DNA of 64,000 nucleotides from the NCBI GenBank assembly GCA_038380435.1, contig JAWZYU010000123.1, forward strand, positions 372,001 through 436,000, given 5' to 3'. The position numbers were made by a program, and so were the translations under genes. The notes under the pieces were generated by a model, which was not told where the DNA came from, ran no database searches, and worked only from the letters and a program-made list of their open reading frames with translations. The DNA is from Ryuthela nishihirai (taxonomy: Eukaryota > Arthropoda > Arachnida > Araneae > Heptathelidae). Shown piece after piece: positions 46,314-56,202 of this stretch (within the stretch, counting starts at the first letter, position 1; the number at the start of each line of letters is the position of its first letter).

Positions 46314-47250
46314 CAATATAATCTCGGTGGACAAAAATATTTAATCACCTCTAATTTCTGATCAAATATATTGTGTAACACCTCCCTTCGCATGAATAAC
46401 AGCAGCGATACTGTTAGGTAGGGATTCCGCCAGTCGTCGGATGTAATTTACATCAGTTGTAATCACTCCTCCAGAAATAACACTCGTAGTTCAGCTAGAT
46501 TACGTGGATTCCTATTTCGATGCTTCAAACTCTGTTCCATAGTCCCAAAGGATTTCAATCGGATTTACATCCGGTGACTTTGCGGGCCAGTCAAGGTCTC
46601 CCAATGCTCCTCGGGCCAGTCACAAACAGTTTTGTCCCTGTGCACCTTGCATTTGTCATCCTGGGACACTGGAGGATCTATGTAGTGTTTGTCCTTCGAA
46701 TGAAACACAAACCGCAATACCTGGTCTTCCTAAATATGTATAATGCTTTCCTGATTTAGACGCGTCGATGCATAAACTAATGGACAAAACTCATGGTAGG
46801 TAAAACATCTCCAGAATATCACAGAACCACACTGAATACTACCTTGGATAGAGTTCGAATAAAAGGCTTCGTTATTCCTGCGATGAAACCTGTGTCTTCC
46901 ATCGTTGGCTTACAGACCAGAACTCGGCTCATCTGACCAGATAAGAATTTCCAGTGGAATGCAATCGAATGTCTTGTCCGTTGCAACTGAGCTGCTTTAT
47001 GTGCAGCTGTTTGCATAGATTTGTTCCGAGATACTCTGCTCCAAATACCCAAAGAATGCGGTTTCTTTCGAAATGTTCTTTGTGAAAAGGCAGATGTGGT
47101 CCTTCGTCATTGCATGTAGCAATTTCTGCCTGGTTTTAAATCAGTTTACAGTCACTAATCGTGATACTCATCGGTGGTCCCTGTCTGTGAGCACTGACAT
47201 GCGACCACAGTAATATCTTTGATTACACTGGTCTGCAAAAAAGAACTTTT
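46314..47250 (-). pseudogene. Tc1-like transposon relic
   Basis: The outer end is near 46314 (AATCTCGGTGGACAAAAATA). A decayed minus-strand transposase follows. The most readable frame, 47052-46819, contains KAAQLQRTRHSIAFHWKFL then SGQMSRVLV, which corresponds to the family's block around the first catalytic Asp (WSDESRF), here garbled. Other frames carry further decayed pieces (for example around 46560-46650). No intact motif survives, so family assignment rests on overall order. Confidence 0.5.
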
Positions 47251-48270
47251 TTCCCTCGCTTTGAAAATTTTTCTGATTGTTATGATTTAGAGAGTGATGA
47301 ATCCGAATCTGACAGCCGTTTTGTTCCATCACCTACAGTTTCAAGTTATATGCGTTTAATTTAGTTATATGCGTTTAATTCAAGTTATATGCGTTTAATT
47401 CAGAGGAGATAAATATATTTTACCAAATATTTATTTATGTTATACAAAGCTAAAACTGACACTAATAAATCTTGATAGATGTAAATATTTACAAAAAAAA
47501 ATATTTTGCTGTCTTCTATCGCTTATAATTTATTTCTGGAGCTTCATGCTGCAGAGCCCAAGAGCAGTCCGCCAACATACTCTCGTTCCATTTGTCGCTA
47601 TATCCAATCGAGAGTGGTTTGTGTTGGAACAGCATATTCGATGTGCGGCAACTAAGCCACTTAACTTACAGGAGTTAAAGAATCTGTTGGTAACATGTTG
47701 GTACCAGATACTACAAGACACCTTTAGAAATCTTGTAGCGTCCCATGCCTCGACGGGTAACAGCTATTTTGGCGGCACGTGGACGACCAACATAATATTA
47801 GGCAGCTGGTCATAATGTTTTGCCTCTCTGGTGTAAATATATCAGACAGATAATTTATATTCCGTAAAAATTTAGCATAAAAATCATATTTTAGAAGCTG
47901 TGGAGCATCGAATTTGGCTTTCTTCTGATATGACAAAAATTCAATACTTTGTTACCTAGGCAGTATATATCAATTGAAATGCTTAAACTTTCATATGCTA
48001 GAGCTATGGGTCAGGAGGACTGTTTTGGTATTGCAACAAGTTGCATATCGATAAAAAAAAGTTTAAAATACCTTTCTTGTCTCAACACCATAACGATAAA
48101 AAAGACTAGATTTCATTGATAGTGGTCTCATTTTCGGCTGATATTTTCGGCTCATATTCGCGTGAGATCATTACAGTCGCTGCCTTGATTGTGATGAAAC
48201 TTATTGCTTGTGAATTACAAAAATGACTTCACGGGCCATATGTCTGAGAATTCCTACCGCACAATTCTAC
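47251..48270. other. Unannotated, with a short tandem repeat
   Basis: Three copies of AAGTTATATGCGTTTAATT-like sequence lie at 47340-47400, about 20-22 bp each. Nothing else is recognised. Confidence 0.5.
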
Positions 48271-48405
48271 CCCTTGGGGCTCACCTTTTGGTGATTTTTG
48301 TCTTGTCCTTTGCGACTCATGCCACTTACTGAACACCCACAGATAGAGAAGGTTAGGGGATCTTTTATCTTCGTACTTCGAAAAATCATAATTATACTAC
48401 ATGCT
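48271..48405 (-). repeat. Inverted copy of module B
   Basis: The complement of CCCTTGGGGCTCACCTTTTG and following sequence matches module B at 41230-41340 and 42690-42760. Confidence 0.75.
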
Positions 48406-49945
48406 ACTATTTAGAATTTGAGAAAAGTGCAAAAAGAGAAAGTTATGGGAATTCCTTCAATGCCAAATTAGAAGTCATGTTTCAATTTCAGTTTGATGCC
48501 AAAGGACTCGATTAATTACATGGCGCGAATGAGTGATCAGATGTGATCTATTTAGGAATAGGCTAATGAGGAAACTACCTCAGACTACAAACGTAGAAGG
48601 CTCCCTAAACGTTTTTTTTTATTTACAACACACAAAATAGATTTAAACAATGTGCATTTTGGAGAAGTATTTTAAGAAATCCGATAAATAATGTACATAG
48701 AAGTATATTATTATTTAACTAAATGAAAAAAGAGTCGTAAATAATAAGCAGAATGAACAATCCTAAGCATAGAGGAAATATTGACTTAAACCTGGTGGAG
48801 TACGAACCTCGACCTCCTGACGGCATGACATGTACTCTGATTCATGAACCACCAGCTGTCGACCTAGATATCTTCTATTGATTGCTTTATACCACGAGTC
48901 AGTCATTGCAAGTTGCCTTAACTACAATTGCAGATGCTAGTCGAGAAAACACTTTCTAGATATAACCCTGGGCTCGTTGCAATGAGTCCCATGTTTACAG
49001 GTCATTTTTCTGTGCTTCTTCTAATATTGAAAATTACATTCCCTCCATTTGTATAGCATGAAACCTAAGCTTGTATGTATTGCTTCAACAGTGATTTATG
49101 ATGTATAAATTTCAAATATTTCTTATATACACTAAGTTATTACTATAAGCTTACAGGAATATTGTTAGTTTATTTTGGGTCACTTCATATATAAAGATAA
49201 AGGGACATAGTTTAGAAAAGGTAATATTCTTCGTTTCATTCTGAAGGTGATCAGTGTAATTATAAAAACAATTTCTTAACTTTTAACTTATCATAAAAGT
49301 TTTAGATATTTTAGTTATCATTAAACGAAACGCTAAATTTTCATTTTTATCTTATACTTTCAGTTAAAGAAAGATGATTAAAAGAGGAGTAAAAATGGCT
49401 ACCACTATAAATCATAACATATTTTAGTGTAGTATTATACCTCCGTTCAATCGAAGTTGTCTCTTCGGGAAATGAGTAGATTCTGGTTCAGTGACTTACA
49501 TGTAAGTCTCTACAAATTACCATAAAAATATATCACTAATAAATTTCATAGCAAGTCTTCCGTAACTTAAATAATGTCGCATCAGACGAATTTAGCATCC
49601 CAATCAAAACCGAAACGTCACTTTCACTTAAGTAACATATTTTGTGTAAATATCTTCCCTTTTTGTACTGATGTAACCATATCAAATCATTGTTAAGGTA
49701 GTAGCAGTTAATTAAGTAAAATAATTAGTTATAATTAGTAATACTTAACAAGGGATAATATCTTTCAAAAAACCTGATTTTTGTAATCGGAGAATGCAAA
49801 AATATACTAATCGCAAAAAATAAATATAGAATTTTAATTTTATTTTAATATTATTTTAATGTTTTTAATGTTTATAACATTAAAAAATAATACACTTTTA
49901 TTAAAAGATAAGGAGTTCTACATTAGAACATATCCTTTCCCCTCA
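48406..49945. other. Unannotated, with a tRNA-like spot
   Basis: Mostly AT-rich and unrecognised. A possible SINE head at 48785-48865 is listed separately. Confidence 0.4.
48785..48865 (-). repeat. Possible tRNA-derived SINE head
   Basis: The complementary strand has TGGTTCATGAATCAGAGTAC, then CATGCCGTCAGGAGGTC, then GAGGTTCGTACTCCACC as B box. The arrangement is tRNA-like. Confidence 0.5.
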
Positions 49946-50006
49946 AATCGTTAATTACGGGATTACGTTAATTACGGGATTACCGTTAATTACGGGATTA
50001 CATCTC
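49946..50006. repeat. 18 bp tandem repeat, about three units
   Basis: Units of CGTTAATTACGGGATTA occur at about 49950, 49968 and 49987, just before the LINE 3' end. Confidence 0.9.
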
Positions 50007-50017
50007 AGGTACAAACT

Positions 50018-50275
50018 CATCGTCGTCATCATCAAGCAGCCATGGCTATATGGAGGTCCAACCAGACCGTGTAATTTAGTTTTCCAAGCATTTCAGTCCT
50101 AAACTACATCTGCTGCATCTGGCCACTGCACACCAATTCTAACAAGGTCCTGTCCGACAATGTGTGTCCACCGCTTCCTAGGTTTCCTCCTTTTTCTGAG
50201 GCCTTTAGACACACTCTTGATAACCCTATTCACTAATCTATAATTATCCATACGGGCAACACGGCGAAACCGAGC
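50018..50275 (-). mobile_element. RTE LINE 3' fragment
   Basis: A minus-strand 5'-truncated copy covering the C-terminal block, from RVARMDNYRL and KGLRKRRKPRKRW to the end, then GCTTGATGATGACGACGATG as the 3' simple tract. It is homologous to 36890-37130. It abuts the truncated end of the polymerase relic at about 50290. Confidence 0.9.
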
Positions 50276-50292
50276 TTACGATGACCGAGCTT

Positions 50293-52080
50293 ACGAATCT
50301 TTTCCAGTTTTAAAATTCAAATTGCATGCGTCATGTGCGGCTCCTCGAAACTTTCCCGTAAAATGATCATGATCTCTTACTCGATCTCTCCACAAGGGAT
50401 GTTGCATGTATGGCAGTTTAAAGCATTTTCGTATAATTTTTGCCCTTCGTCGGAGAGACACATAGCAACATTATGCTTCATCAACTTTTGAATAATTTCT
50501 TCTTCCTCTAGAAGACACTTCAACAACTCCTCTATAAAACTCGGATCCCTATAAATCGTGGAAGGTTTGTAACTATACCCATCAGGGCCCACAAACACAT
50601 AAGCAAATCCACACGCTTCATGTTTAGTCGTAATTGTAGAGGCAGTCGGGTTATGGAGGAATGTATCTACTTTTACTAAAAATGATTCGAAGTCAGCATA
50701 AATCACATAAGGTACAGGAAGATGAAATTTGAAATTCGTAAACTTCAGACACTTCTCTTCTTTACTTGGCAGCTCTATATTCTGAGGCTATTTCTTCACA
50801 GTAGGTCATATGCTCCTTTAAAATTGATTCCTTCGGAAAACGTTGTAAACAATAATCGCAGTAAAAGCTCATACATTTATGGCTGGTAAGGGAACTTACA
50901 AGTCTACTCATATTCTTAATGTAGCAGTAATGTCTCTTTTCTCTAACTGATAAGAGCATGAGATTAATAGGTCCTTTAGCTCTCACTGGTGTAATGTATA
51001 GAGGGAATGCTTCGTTCTCGTATCCAAATACATTAATAGATATCCCATTCATCTTCTCAAACTTTGGATTTTGCGTTAGAGTAACAGGATAAACAAGGCT
51101 TGTAACGTCCAATTCACTTTCCAGACGTTGATATTTAGTCAAATGATCAGCAATTTTTTTCAACTGGATATAAAGCAGCAAGTAGTGACCAAAGGAAACA
51201 TTTCTGGTCGTTGTTGCGCACATTAACAATTGCATGATTTGTTTGTAGCTCTCGTGGTATAGGGATATAGCTAGAGCCTCCTAGTGGTGCGTATTTTCCA
51301 ATTTTCACTTCAGGGAAAAGAATTTCATCTAAAACCCAGCCACTCTGGGAACCTTCATATTCTTCACAGGAAGCTTTAACTTTCTCATAGGCCAGAATGT
51401 CGTTCTTTAAATCGGAATTTGGAACACTTGTGATGCAGTTACTCCTAAAGAAAGGATTACTATATACATTGGTGGAGGGGCTGGCTTTTCAGACAAAACG
51501 CACTCTCCACTAAGTACCACTTGATTCTTTGCTTCAAGTGCAATTCTTCTTGTAGGAAGGTCTTCAGTTCATTCCACGAATCATCAAGGAAAACAATCAA
51601 ATCATGTCTCTCCTCATTAGCCATCAAATTCCGCATTGAAAGAATGTCAGCGAAACGGGACGGGTCGGCTTCTTTTTCATCATGCTCATTACCCTTTTTT
51701 ATTTTGCAGACATCCATCATCTGCAGAACGTTTCCTTTTCTCATTTAGGTGATGTGTACGTCGGATATGCAGCTCATAATTATCTTTTCTACTAAAAGTC
51801 GTCCCACAAATTTCGCATTCGAAGTTGAAACTATCCTTATGAGAGATTAGATGTCTCTCAAAGTTATCTTTCCTTGCAAATGTAGCTGTACAAGTCACAC
51901 AATGGAAAAGCGCTCCTTTGTCATGAGATTTCTGATGACTGTCCAAGGTTGCAGGATGAGCGTAGGCCATTCCGCAATCTTTACACTCAAACATACTCTG
52001 CAGAATCAGCATACAAACGCGTTGGCGCTGGACTGCTCCACGAACACAAATGATAATATTTGCGACTTCCCTTCCTTTTA
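50293..52080 (-). pseudogene. Polinton-type DNA polymerase B N-terminal half, with C2H2 fingers
   Basis: Minus-strand relic of a protein-primed family-B polymerase of the kind carried by Polinton/Maverick elements. From the N-terminus: three C2H2 fingers (FECKDCGMAYAHPATLDSHQ, FHCVTCTATFARKDNFERHL, FECEICGTTFSRKDNYELHI, 51990-51740); DDSWNELKTFLQEELH (about 51590); SGWVLDEI and GGSSYIPIP (about 51330-51270); FLWSLLAALYPV (about 51190); ISINVFGYENEAFPLYITPV (about 51030); another finger-like FYCDYCLQRFPKESILKEHM; VIYADFESF, the start of the exonuclease domain (50705); and DRVRDHDHFTGKFRGAAHDA (50370-50310). At least four frameshifts are present. The polymerase domain proper is lost at the LINE junction. 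The first 24 or so codons lie beyond the LTR element, at 56134-56202. Confidence 0.82.
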
Positions 52081-52084
52081 TAAC
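52080..52084. repeat. 5 bp target-site duplication, left
   Basis: ATAAC, repeated at 56129-56133. Confidence 0.92.
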
Positions 52085-52728
52085 TGTGATGTTACCTCTT
52101 CGGTTGTCTGTCTATTGGGATCCCTTAGGAATGTCCCTCCGGTTCGATCGCAATATGCGACAGGTAAAAGAGTCTTTCAGAACAAAAATTAACGATTTTA
52201 TCACAATTGCAGGGATTCAATACTGAGGCTCCTCCCCAATAAATTGGTTCAACTTCAGCCTTTACTTAAATATGACAATTATTTATTGAACCTTCCAAAC
52301 ATGCTTGATAGACAAGGACATATGCTCAATTACCTATCATTACATCAACAGCTAACTATGTCTGTTCAGCTGTATTCACAGAGCCCAATGCCGTTATTTC
52401 CAGTCGGCATTTATCAGCTTTACAATTTTACGTCTTCACACGTTCGTTCTTCGACTGGCTCTTCCTCTCCTCGTTGCCAAACCCTTTTTTCATTTCTCTC
52501 TCTGCTTCAGCCATCTGGCAAGGCCTATAGGCCCCGGGACCCGGGTCACTTGTCAGCGGACGCCAGCAGTTGGGTGACCTCCGTCCCTCCGGGCACTGCT
52601 ACTTCAATTAACTCTCCAGATGCTGGGACAGAGGGCCTCCCACGTAGCATATGCCTTTTTGGTGAAATCCAAATTAATATACAAAACATGAACAAAAAAA
52701 AATATTTAAAAAGGCCTCTAGCCTGACA
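52085..52728 (-). repeat. 3' LTR (644 bp)
   Basis: Aligns along its length with 55455-56128. It lacks a 30 bp tandem copy of CCAAAATAATATACAAaACAT-type sequence that the other LTR has near its right end. Confidence 0.95.
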
Positions 52729-52738
52729 CCTCCCTGCC
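52729..52738 (-). promoter_or_regulatory. Polypurine tract
   Basis: On the minus strand GGCAGGGAGG directly abuts the 3' LTR start TGTCAGGC, the expected place for plus-strand DNA priming. Confidence 0.7.
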
Positions 52739-53220
52739 AGAAGTCAGTAGTTAGTCCTGTTAACTGCTGACTAAAAAGTCAATTTGAGTGCTGAAAAACA
52801 GAGTTCATTTTCGCGTAAATCTTAGAGTTCAATGCCATAAAATTCAGAGTTCTAAGTCGCTTTATGAACTCCATAAATTCTCTGCGAATTGGCACATCTT
52901 TTACACATCTATGTACACTACACTTAAATATAAAAGAACTTCTAAGTATATCCCGGTGCACTGAGTCTAAATATTGTCTTTTTGCTTCAAACAAAAAAAA
53001 AACCCTGGTGACTGAAGTAGTTGTACAAGAGTAAACAGTTTATAAATTAATTCTCTCACTAATAACTGTCTTTGACGAAGGTATGCCGTACAGGCGGGGT
53101 TAATTCGTTCACTGGTGACATCACAGGTGAATGGCAATGCACACCTTTCATGGCTACCAAAATATCTACTTCCCGTACGTACCCTCTGACTCTATAGGCT
53201 GAAAGTCTTCGACTTTGGCT
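52739..53220 (-). other. LTR element interior without recognised coding
   Basis: This is where pol would be expected, but only short frames (for example 52994-52779) without RT or integrase motifs are present. Confidence 0.6.
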
Positions 53221-54231
53221 TCAGCCTGACCCATCATTACCTCCAATTGCCATGTTCGCCCCCTCCCCTGCATAATTTTGATCATCGTAGATGTGGAGTC
53301 TGACAGATTGCTGCACATGTTTGGGCTGGGAGATAGGATGGCGTTGATTGGACGGTCTCCATGGAGCATATATTTCCCTTTTTCTAACTGGAATTTCTCT
53401 ACCTCTTTCATAGCAGCTTCCTCTATTAGCCAACGGCTCGTGGATTTTCCACCTGGGGTTACCAGTTACAGGCCTTCTCTCCTTCTTTCTAATTAGCTTA
53501 CTATATGCTTCCACACTCAGAAGTACCTCCTTCCGCAGATTTGCTACTACTGCGCATAGCACTTTAATTTCTCCTTCACTCCCAGTGCTATTATCTGTGC
53601 CATCAGTCAAACTTAAAGGCAGCTCTTTTACCTCTGCCCTTTTGGCATCACCAAACGGTCCATGCAACAACAGATGGTCCTTTACCGGGTGTTTTTCTTT
53701 GTTCAGCATCCCCTTTCTGATTACTGTCAGGTCTGCCACCGAATCCACGACTGCTCTAGCTGTCATTTCGCCACATCTGATTCGAACCTCTTTATAATCT
53801 ACTGGGATACGTATCTTCTCCTGTTCCATTACTCGTCTGCTTGGACTTGGCTTTGAATGTGTGGTAACCCCCTTAATTGTTGCCTCACAAACCTCTTCAG
53901 AATTCTGATCCAAGGTGCTAACTTGGTATACCCGAGTTCGGCTCTCATGGTCCCCAGTTCTCAGTGGGCAATCTTTCATCAAATGTTCGTCAGATCTACA
54001 TTTATGGCACCTCCTTACTTTTGGGACATTTCTATATTCAGCTAAATTAACTGCCGGTTGATACCTTCTGCTCGAATAATTTCGCTCTGAGTCTATCCTC
54101 TGCTGGGGAGAAACAACACGTTCAGCATATTGTCTATGCCTTACCTCTTTAAAAGTTAGGACCTCTTCCATTTTTTTACACTGGTTAGATGGATTTCTGC
54201 CCATGTTGCTATTTCGTCTGCTTTTGCTCAT
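53221..54231 (-). pseudogene. gag C-terminus with zinc knuckle and protease-like segment
   Basis: A 336-codon minus-strand frame. A CCHC zinc knuckle, RRCHKCRSDEHLMKDCPL, lies at about residues 72-90 and would bind RNA in the particle. After a linker, RCGEMTARAVVDSVADLTVI (about residues 153-172) aligns with a retroviral-type aspartic protease flap region, but the catalytic D-S/T-G triad reads DSV, so protease activity is unlikely. The tail is basic and Pro/Arg-rich (PVTGNPRWKIHEP, REIPVRKREIYAPWRPSN). It is separated from the upstream capsid-like part by a stop and frame change at about 54232. The first Met here is probably internal to the original protein. Confidence 0.8.
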
Positions 54232-54478
54232 GACTCCACCGCTTTCTGTACTACGTAAGCATGAGTGTCTTGAGGAAGGCTATCATGTAACTTATCCGAC
54301 ACTATCAGGTCCATAAGCTCCTCAAATTTTGCTACATTCCTACTGCAGACGTAGTAATCCCAGTTATTTCTGAGCCTCGAGGCTAACTGATTATATGACT
54401 TACTCGGTTCTTTAGTGATAGTTTCAAACTTTCTCTTGTACGCAGAGGGAGTGAGCTTAAAATCTTTTAATACGGCCT
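54229..54478 (-). pseudogene. gag SCAN-like capsid segment
   Basis: Between the two main frames, a third minus-strand frame reads AVLKDFKLTPSAYKRKFETI, then SYNQLASRLRNNWDYYV, then FEELMDLIVSDKLHDSLPQD and ends AVES-stop at about 54231. This order matches the SCAN-like capsid C-terminal domain of Gypsy gag proteins, from which vertebrate SCAN domains derive. It is reached by a frameshift at about 54470. Confidence 0.75.
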
Positions 54479-55168
54479 CTCAGACAATAGCACTTTCTTA
54501 TAATTAGTAAAATGGTCAGCACTTAATTTTCGAAAAACATGGTTTGCATATTTACCGTCTAAAAAAGAAATGATGACTTTGCCTTGAAACTCCTCTTTTA
54601 CTTCATATACCTTAAATCCCCTTTCCGCTGTCTCAAAGAGATTTATCACCTCTTCTGGGTTTTCAGGGTTACCAGCTAACATATTTCCCAATAATTCTAT
54701 ATAATTAGCCAGCCGCGCATCTCCTGGATTACTAGAAACTGCCACCGTTCGCACATCACCCCTCTCGTCGTTTGCATTTCTCATTTGCAGTTCCAGCATT
54801 CTATACTCATGCTCTCTCTCCTTTTCCCTTTCCGCTGCCTCTCTCTCCTTTTCCCTTTCTGCTGCCTCTCTCTCCTCCCTTCTCAGCTGCATCTCTAACC
54901 TCATCCTCTCTAATTCAAAATCATCTCCAATCCTTTCTTTAGCTCTCTGCTTTCTGGTCACGCTCCGCAGCATATCCGCATCGTTGTCAATGCCATAATC
55001 CCTCAACCCTCTCATGTCTTCCGCAGCATCAGTCTCTCTGTCTATTGTCACCTCCTTGCTTCCCCGGTCACTCCCTGAAGCACCACCCTGCGTGCTATCC
55101 CTTTTTGTGACTGTGTAGCCTCGCCTTAACTCATCCCTTTCCCTATCGTGACCGCTCCTAAGCTCCAT
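54467..55168 (-). pseudogene. gag N-terminal part, charged coiled coil
   Basis: A 233-codon minus-strand frame, MELRSGHDRERDELRRGYTV onwards. Residues about 95-135 are a charged heptad-like coiled coil with a repeated AEREKERE unit (a 30 bp tandem at about 54826-54885). Residues 150-233 (ANYIELLGNMLAGNPENPEE, INLFETAERGF, SFLDGKYANHVFRKLSADHF) look like the gag N-terminal capsid part. It stops just after VLLSERPY through a frameshift; the next segment is in another frame. Confidence 0.78.
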
Positions 55169-55440
55169 TTTAGCTTGTACAGGCCTCTGCCATATCTAAC
55201 TACTCACCCCTAGAGTAAGAGGATACTTACCTCCGATGTGACGACAGGAAAGAACCGCCTCGTCAGTCTGCCACCTGAAGCACACGGTCGGAACACTCTT
55301 GGCAGTATCAGCCTTGCGTTGGTCAGCTCCCAGTGGATGTTGAACTTTTCCGTCACCTTCACAGCTTTCTTCACAGCTCGATCGTGATTCAGAACTCTTC
55401 AGGTCCCTTTGCCGCTACTTTCACCTCTGTTGCGCACTGG

Positions 55441-55451
55441 CGGCTGCGTCA
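55441..55451 (-). promoter_or_regulatory. Primer-binding site, tRNA-Ser-like
   Basis: The plus strand reads CGGCTGCGTCA, 10 of 11 positions identical to the 3' end of an insect-type tRNA-Ser, CGGCTGCGCCA (recalled, not searched). It lies three bases inside the 5' LTR end, as in several Gypsy elements. Confidence 0.65.
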
Positions 55452-55454
55452 CTT

Positions 55455-56128
55455 TGTGATGTTACTTCTTCGGTTGTCTGTCTATTGGGATCCCTTAGGA
55501 ATGTCCCTCCAGTTCGATCGCAATACGCGACGGGTATAAGAGTCTTTCAGAACAAAAATCAACGATTTTATCACAATTGGAGGGACTCAATACTGAGGCT
55601 CCTCCCCAATAAATTGATTCAACTTCAGCCTTTACTTAAATATGACAATTATTTATTGAACCTTCCAAACATGCTTGATAGACAAGGACATATGCTCAAT
55701 TACCTAACATTACATCAACAGCTTACTATGTCTGTTCAGCTGTATTCACAGAGCCCAATGCCGTTATTTCCAGTTGGCATTTACCAGCTTTACAATTTTA
55801 CGTCTTCACGCGTTCGTTCTTCGACTGGCTCTCCCTCTCCTCGTTGCCAAACCCTTTTTTTCCTTTCTCTCTCTGCCTCGGCCATCTGGCAAGGCAGTTA
55901 GGCCCCGGGACCCGGGTCACTTGTCAGCGGACGCCAGCAGTTGGGTGACCTCCGTCCCTCCGGGCACTGCTACTTCAATTAATTCTCCAGATGCTGGGAC
56001 AGAGGGCCTCCCACGTAACATATGCCTTTTTGTTGAAATCCAAAATAATATACAAAACATGAACAAATCCAAAATAATATACAATACATGAACAAAAAAA
56101 AATATTTAAAAAGACCTCTAGCCTGACA
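55455..56128 (-). repeat. 5' LTR (674 bp)
   Basis: Aligns with 52085-52728; 30 bp longer because AACATGAACAAATCCAAAAT-type sequence near 56045-56095 is duplicated in tandem. Confidence 0.95.
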
Positions 56129-56133
56129 ATAAC
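56129..56133. repeat. 5 bp target-site duplication, right
   Basis: ATAAC, the partner of 52080-52084. Confidence 0.92.
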
Positions 56134-56202
56134 CTTGTTTAAAGTCATAAATAAAATTAAGTGTGAATCAAATACCGATACACTCAAATTTTCATCGAAC
56201 AT
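56134..56202 (-). pseudogene. 5' end of the zinc-finger/polymerase frame, cut off by the LTR element
   Basis: Minus strand, ATG at 56202, beginning MFDENLSVSVFDSHLILF. Counting codons across the insertion (one copy of ATAAC kept), the frame continues without a stop into the C2H2 segment at 52012. The insertion therefore interrupted this reading frame. Whether this ATG was the real start is not known. Confidence 0.6.

Larger units (their letters stand above)
52085..56128 (-). mobile_element. LTR retrotransposon, 4044 bp, lacking RT
   Basis: A complete LTR-bounded insertion on the minus strand. The two LTRs (52085-52728 and 55455-56128) start TGTGATGTTAC and end CTGACA as written on the plus strand, giving TG...CA ends. 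They are flanked by an exact 5 bp duplication, ATAAC. About 25 substitutions are visible between the LTRs by eye (about 4%), so the insertion is moderately young. The 2.7 kb interior carries a gag remnant and a protease-like segment but no reverse transcriptase or integrase. The primer-binding site and gag type point to Ty3/Gypsy. It must have moved using enzymes from another copy, or lost pol before or after insertion. Confidence 0.95.

Noticed and set aside
46080..48000. CRISPR-like arrays in the short tandem repeats (47340, 49946)
   Set aside because: The repeats are directly abutting without unique spacers, and the genome is eukaryotic.
52244..52726. 160-codon frame on the plus strand, duplicated at 55485-55901
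   Set aside because: Both lie inside the LTRs, opposite to the element's strand, and differ in length because of indels. They are shared because the LTRs are shared, not because a protein is conserved.
53221..55168. Domesticated gag gene
   Set aside because: It sits between LTRs, has two frame changes and lacks an intact start-to-stop coding region.
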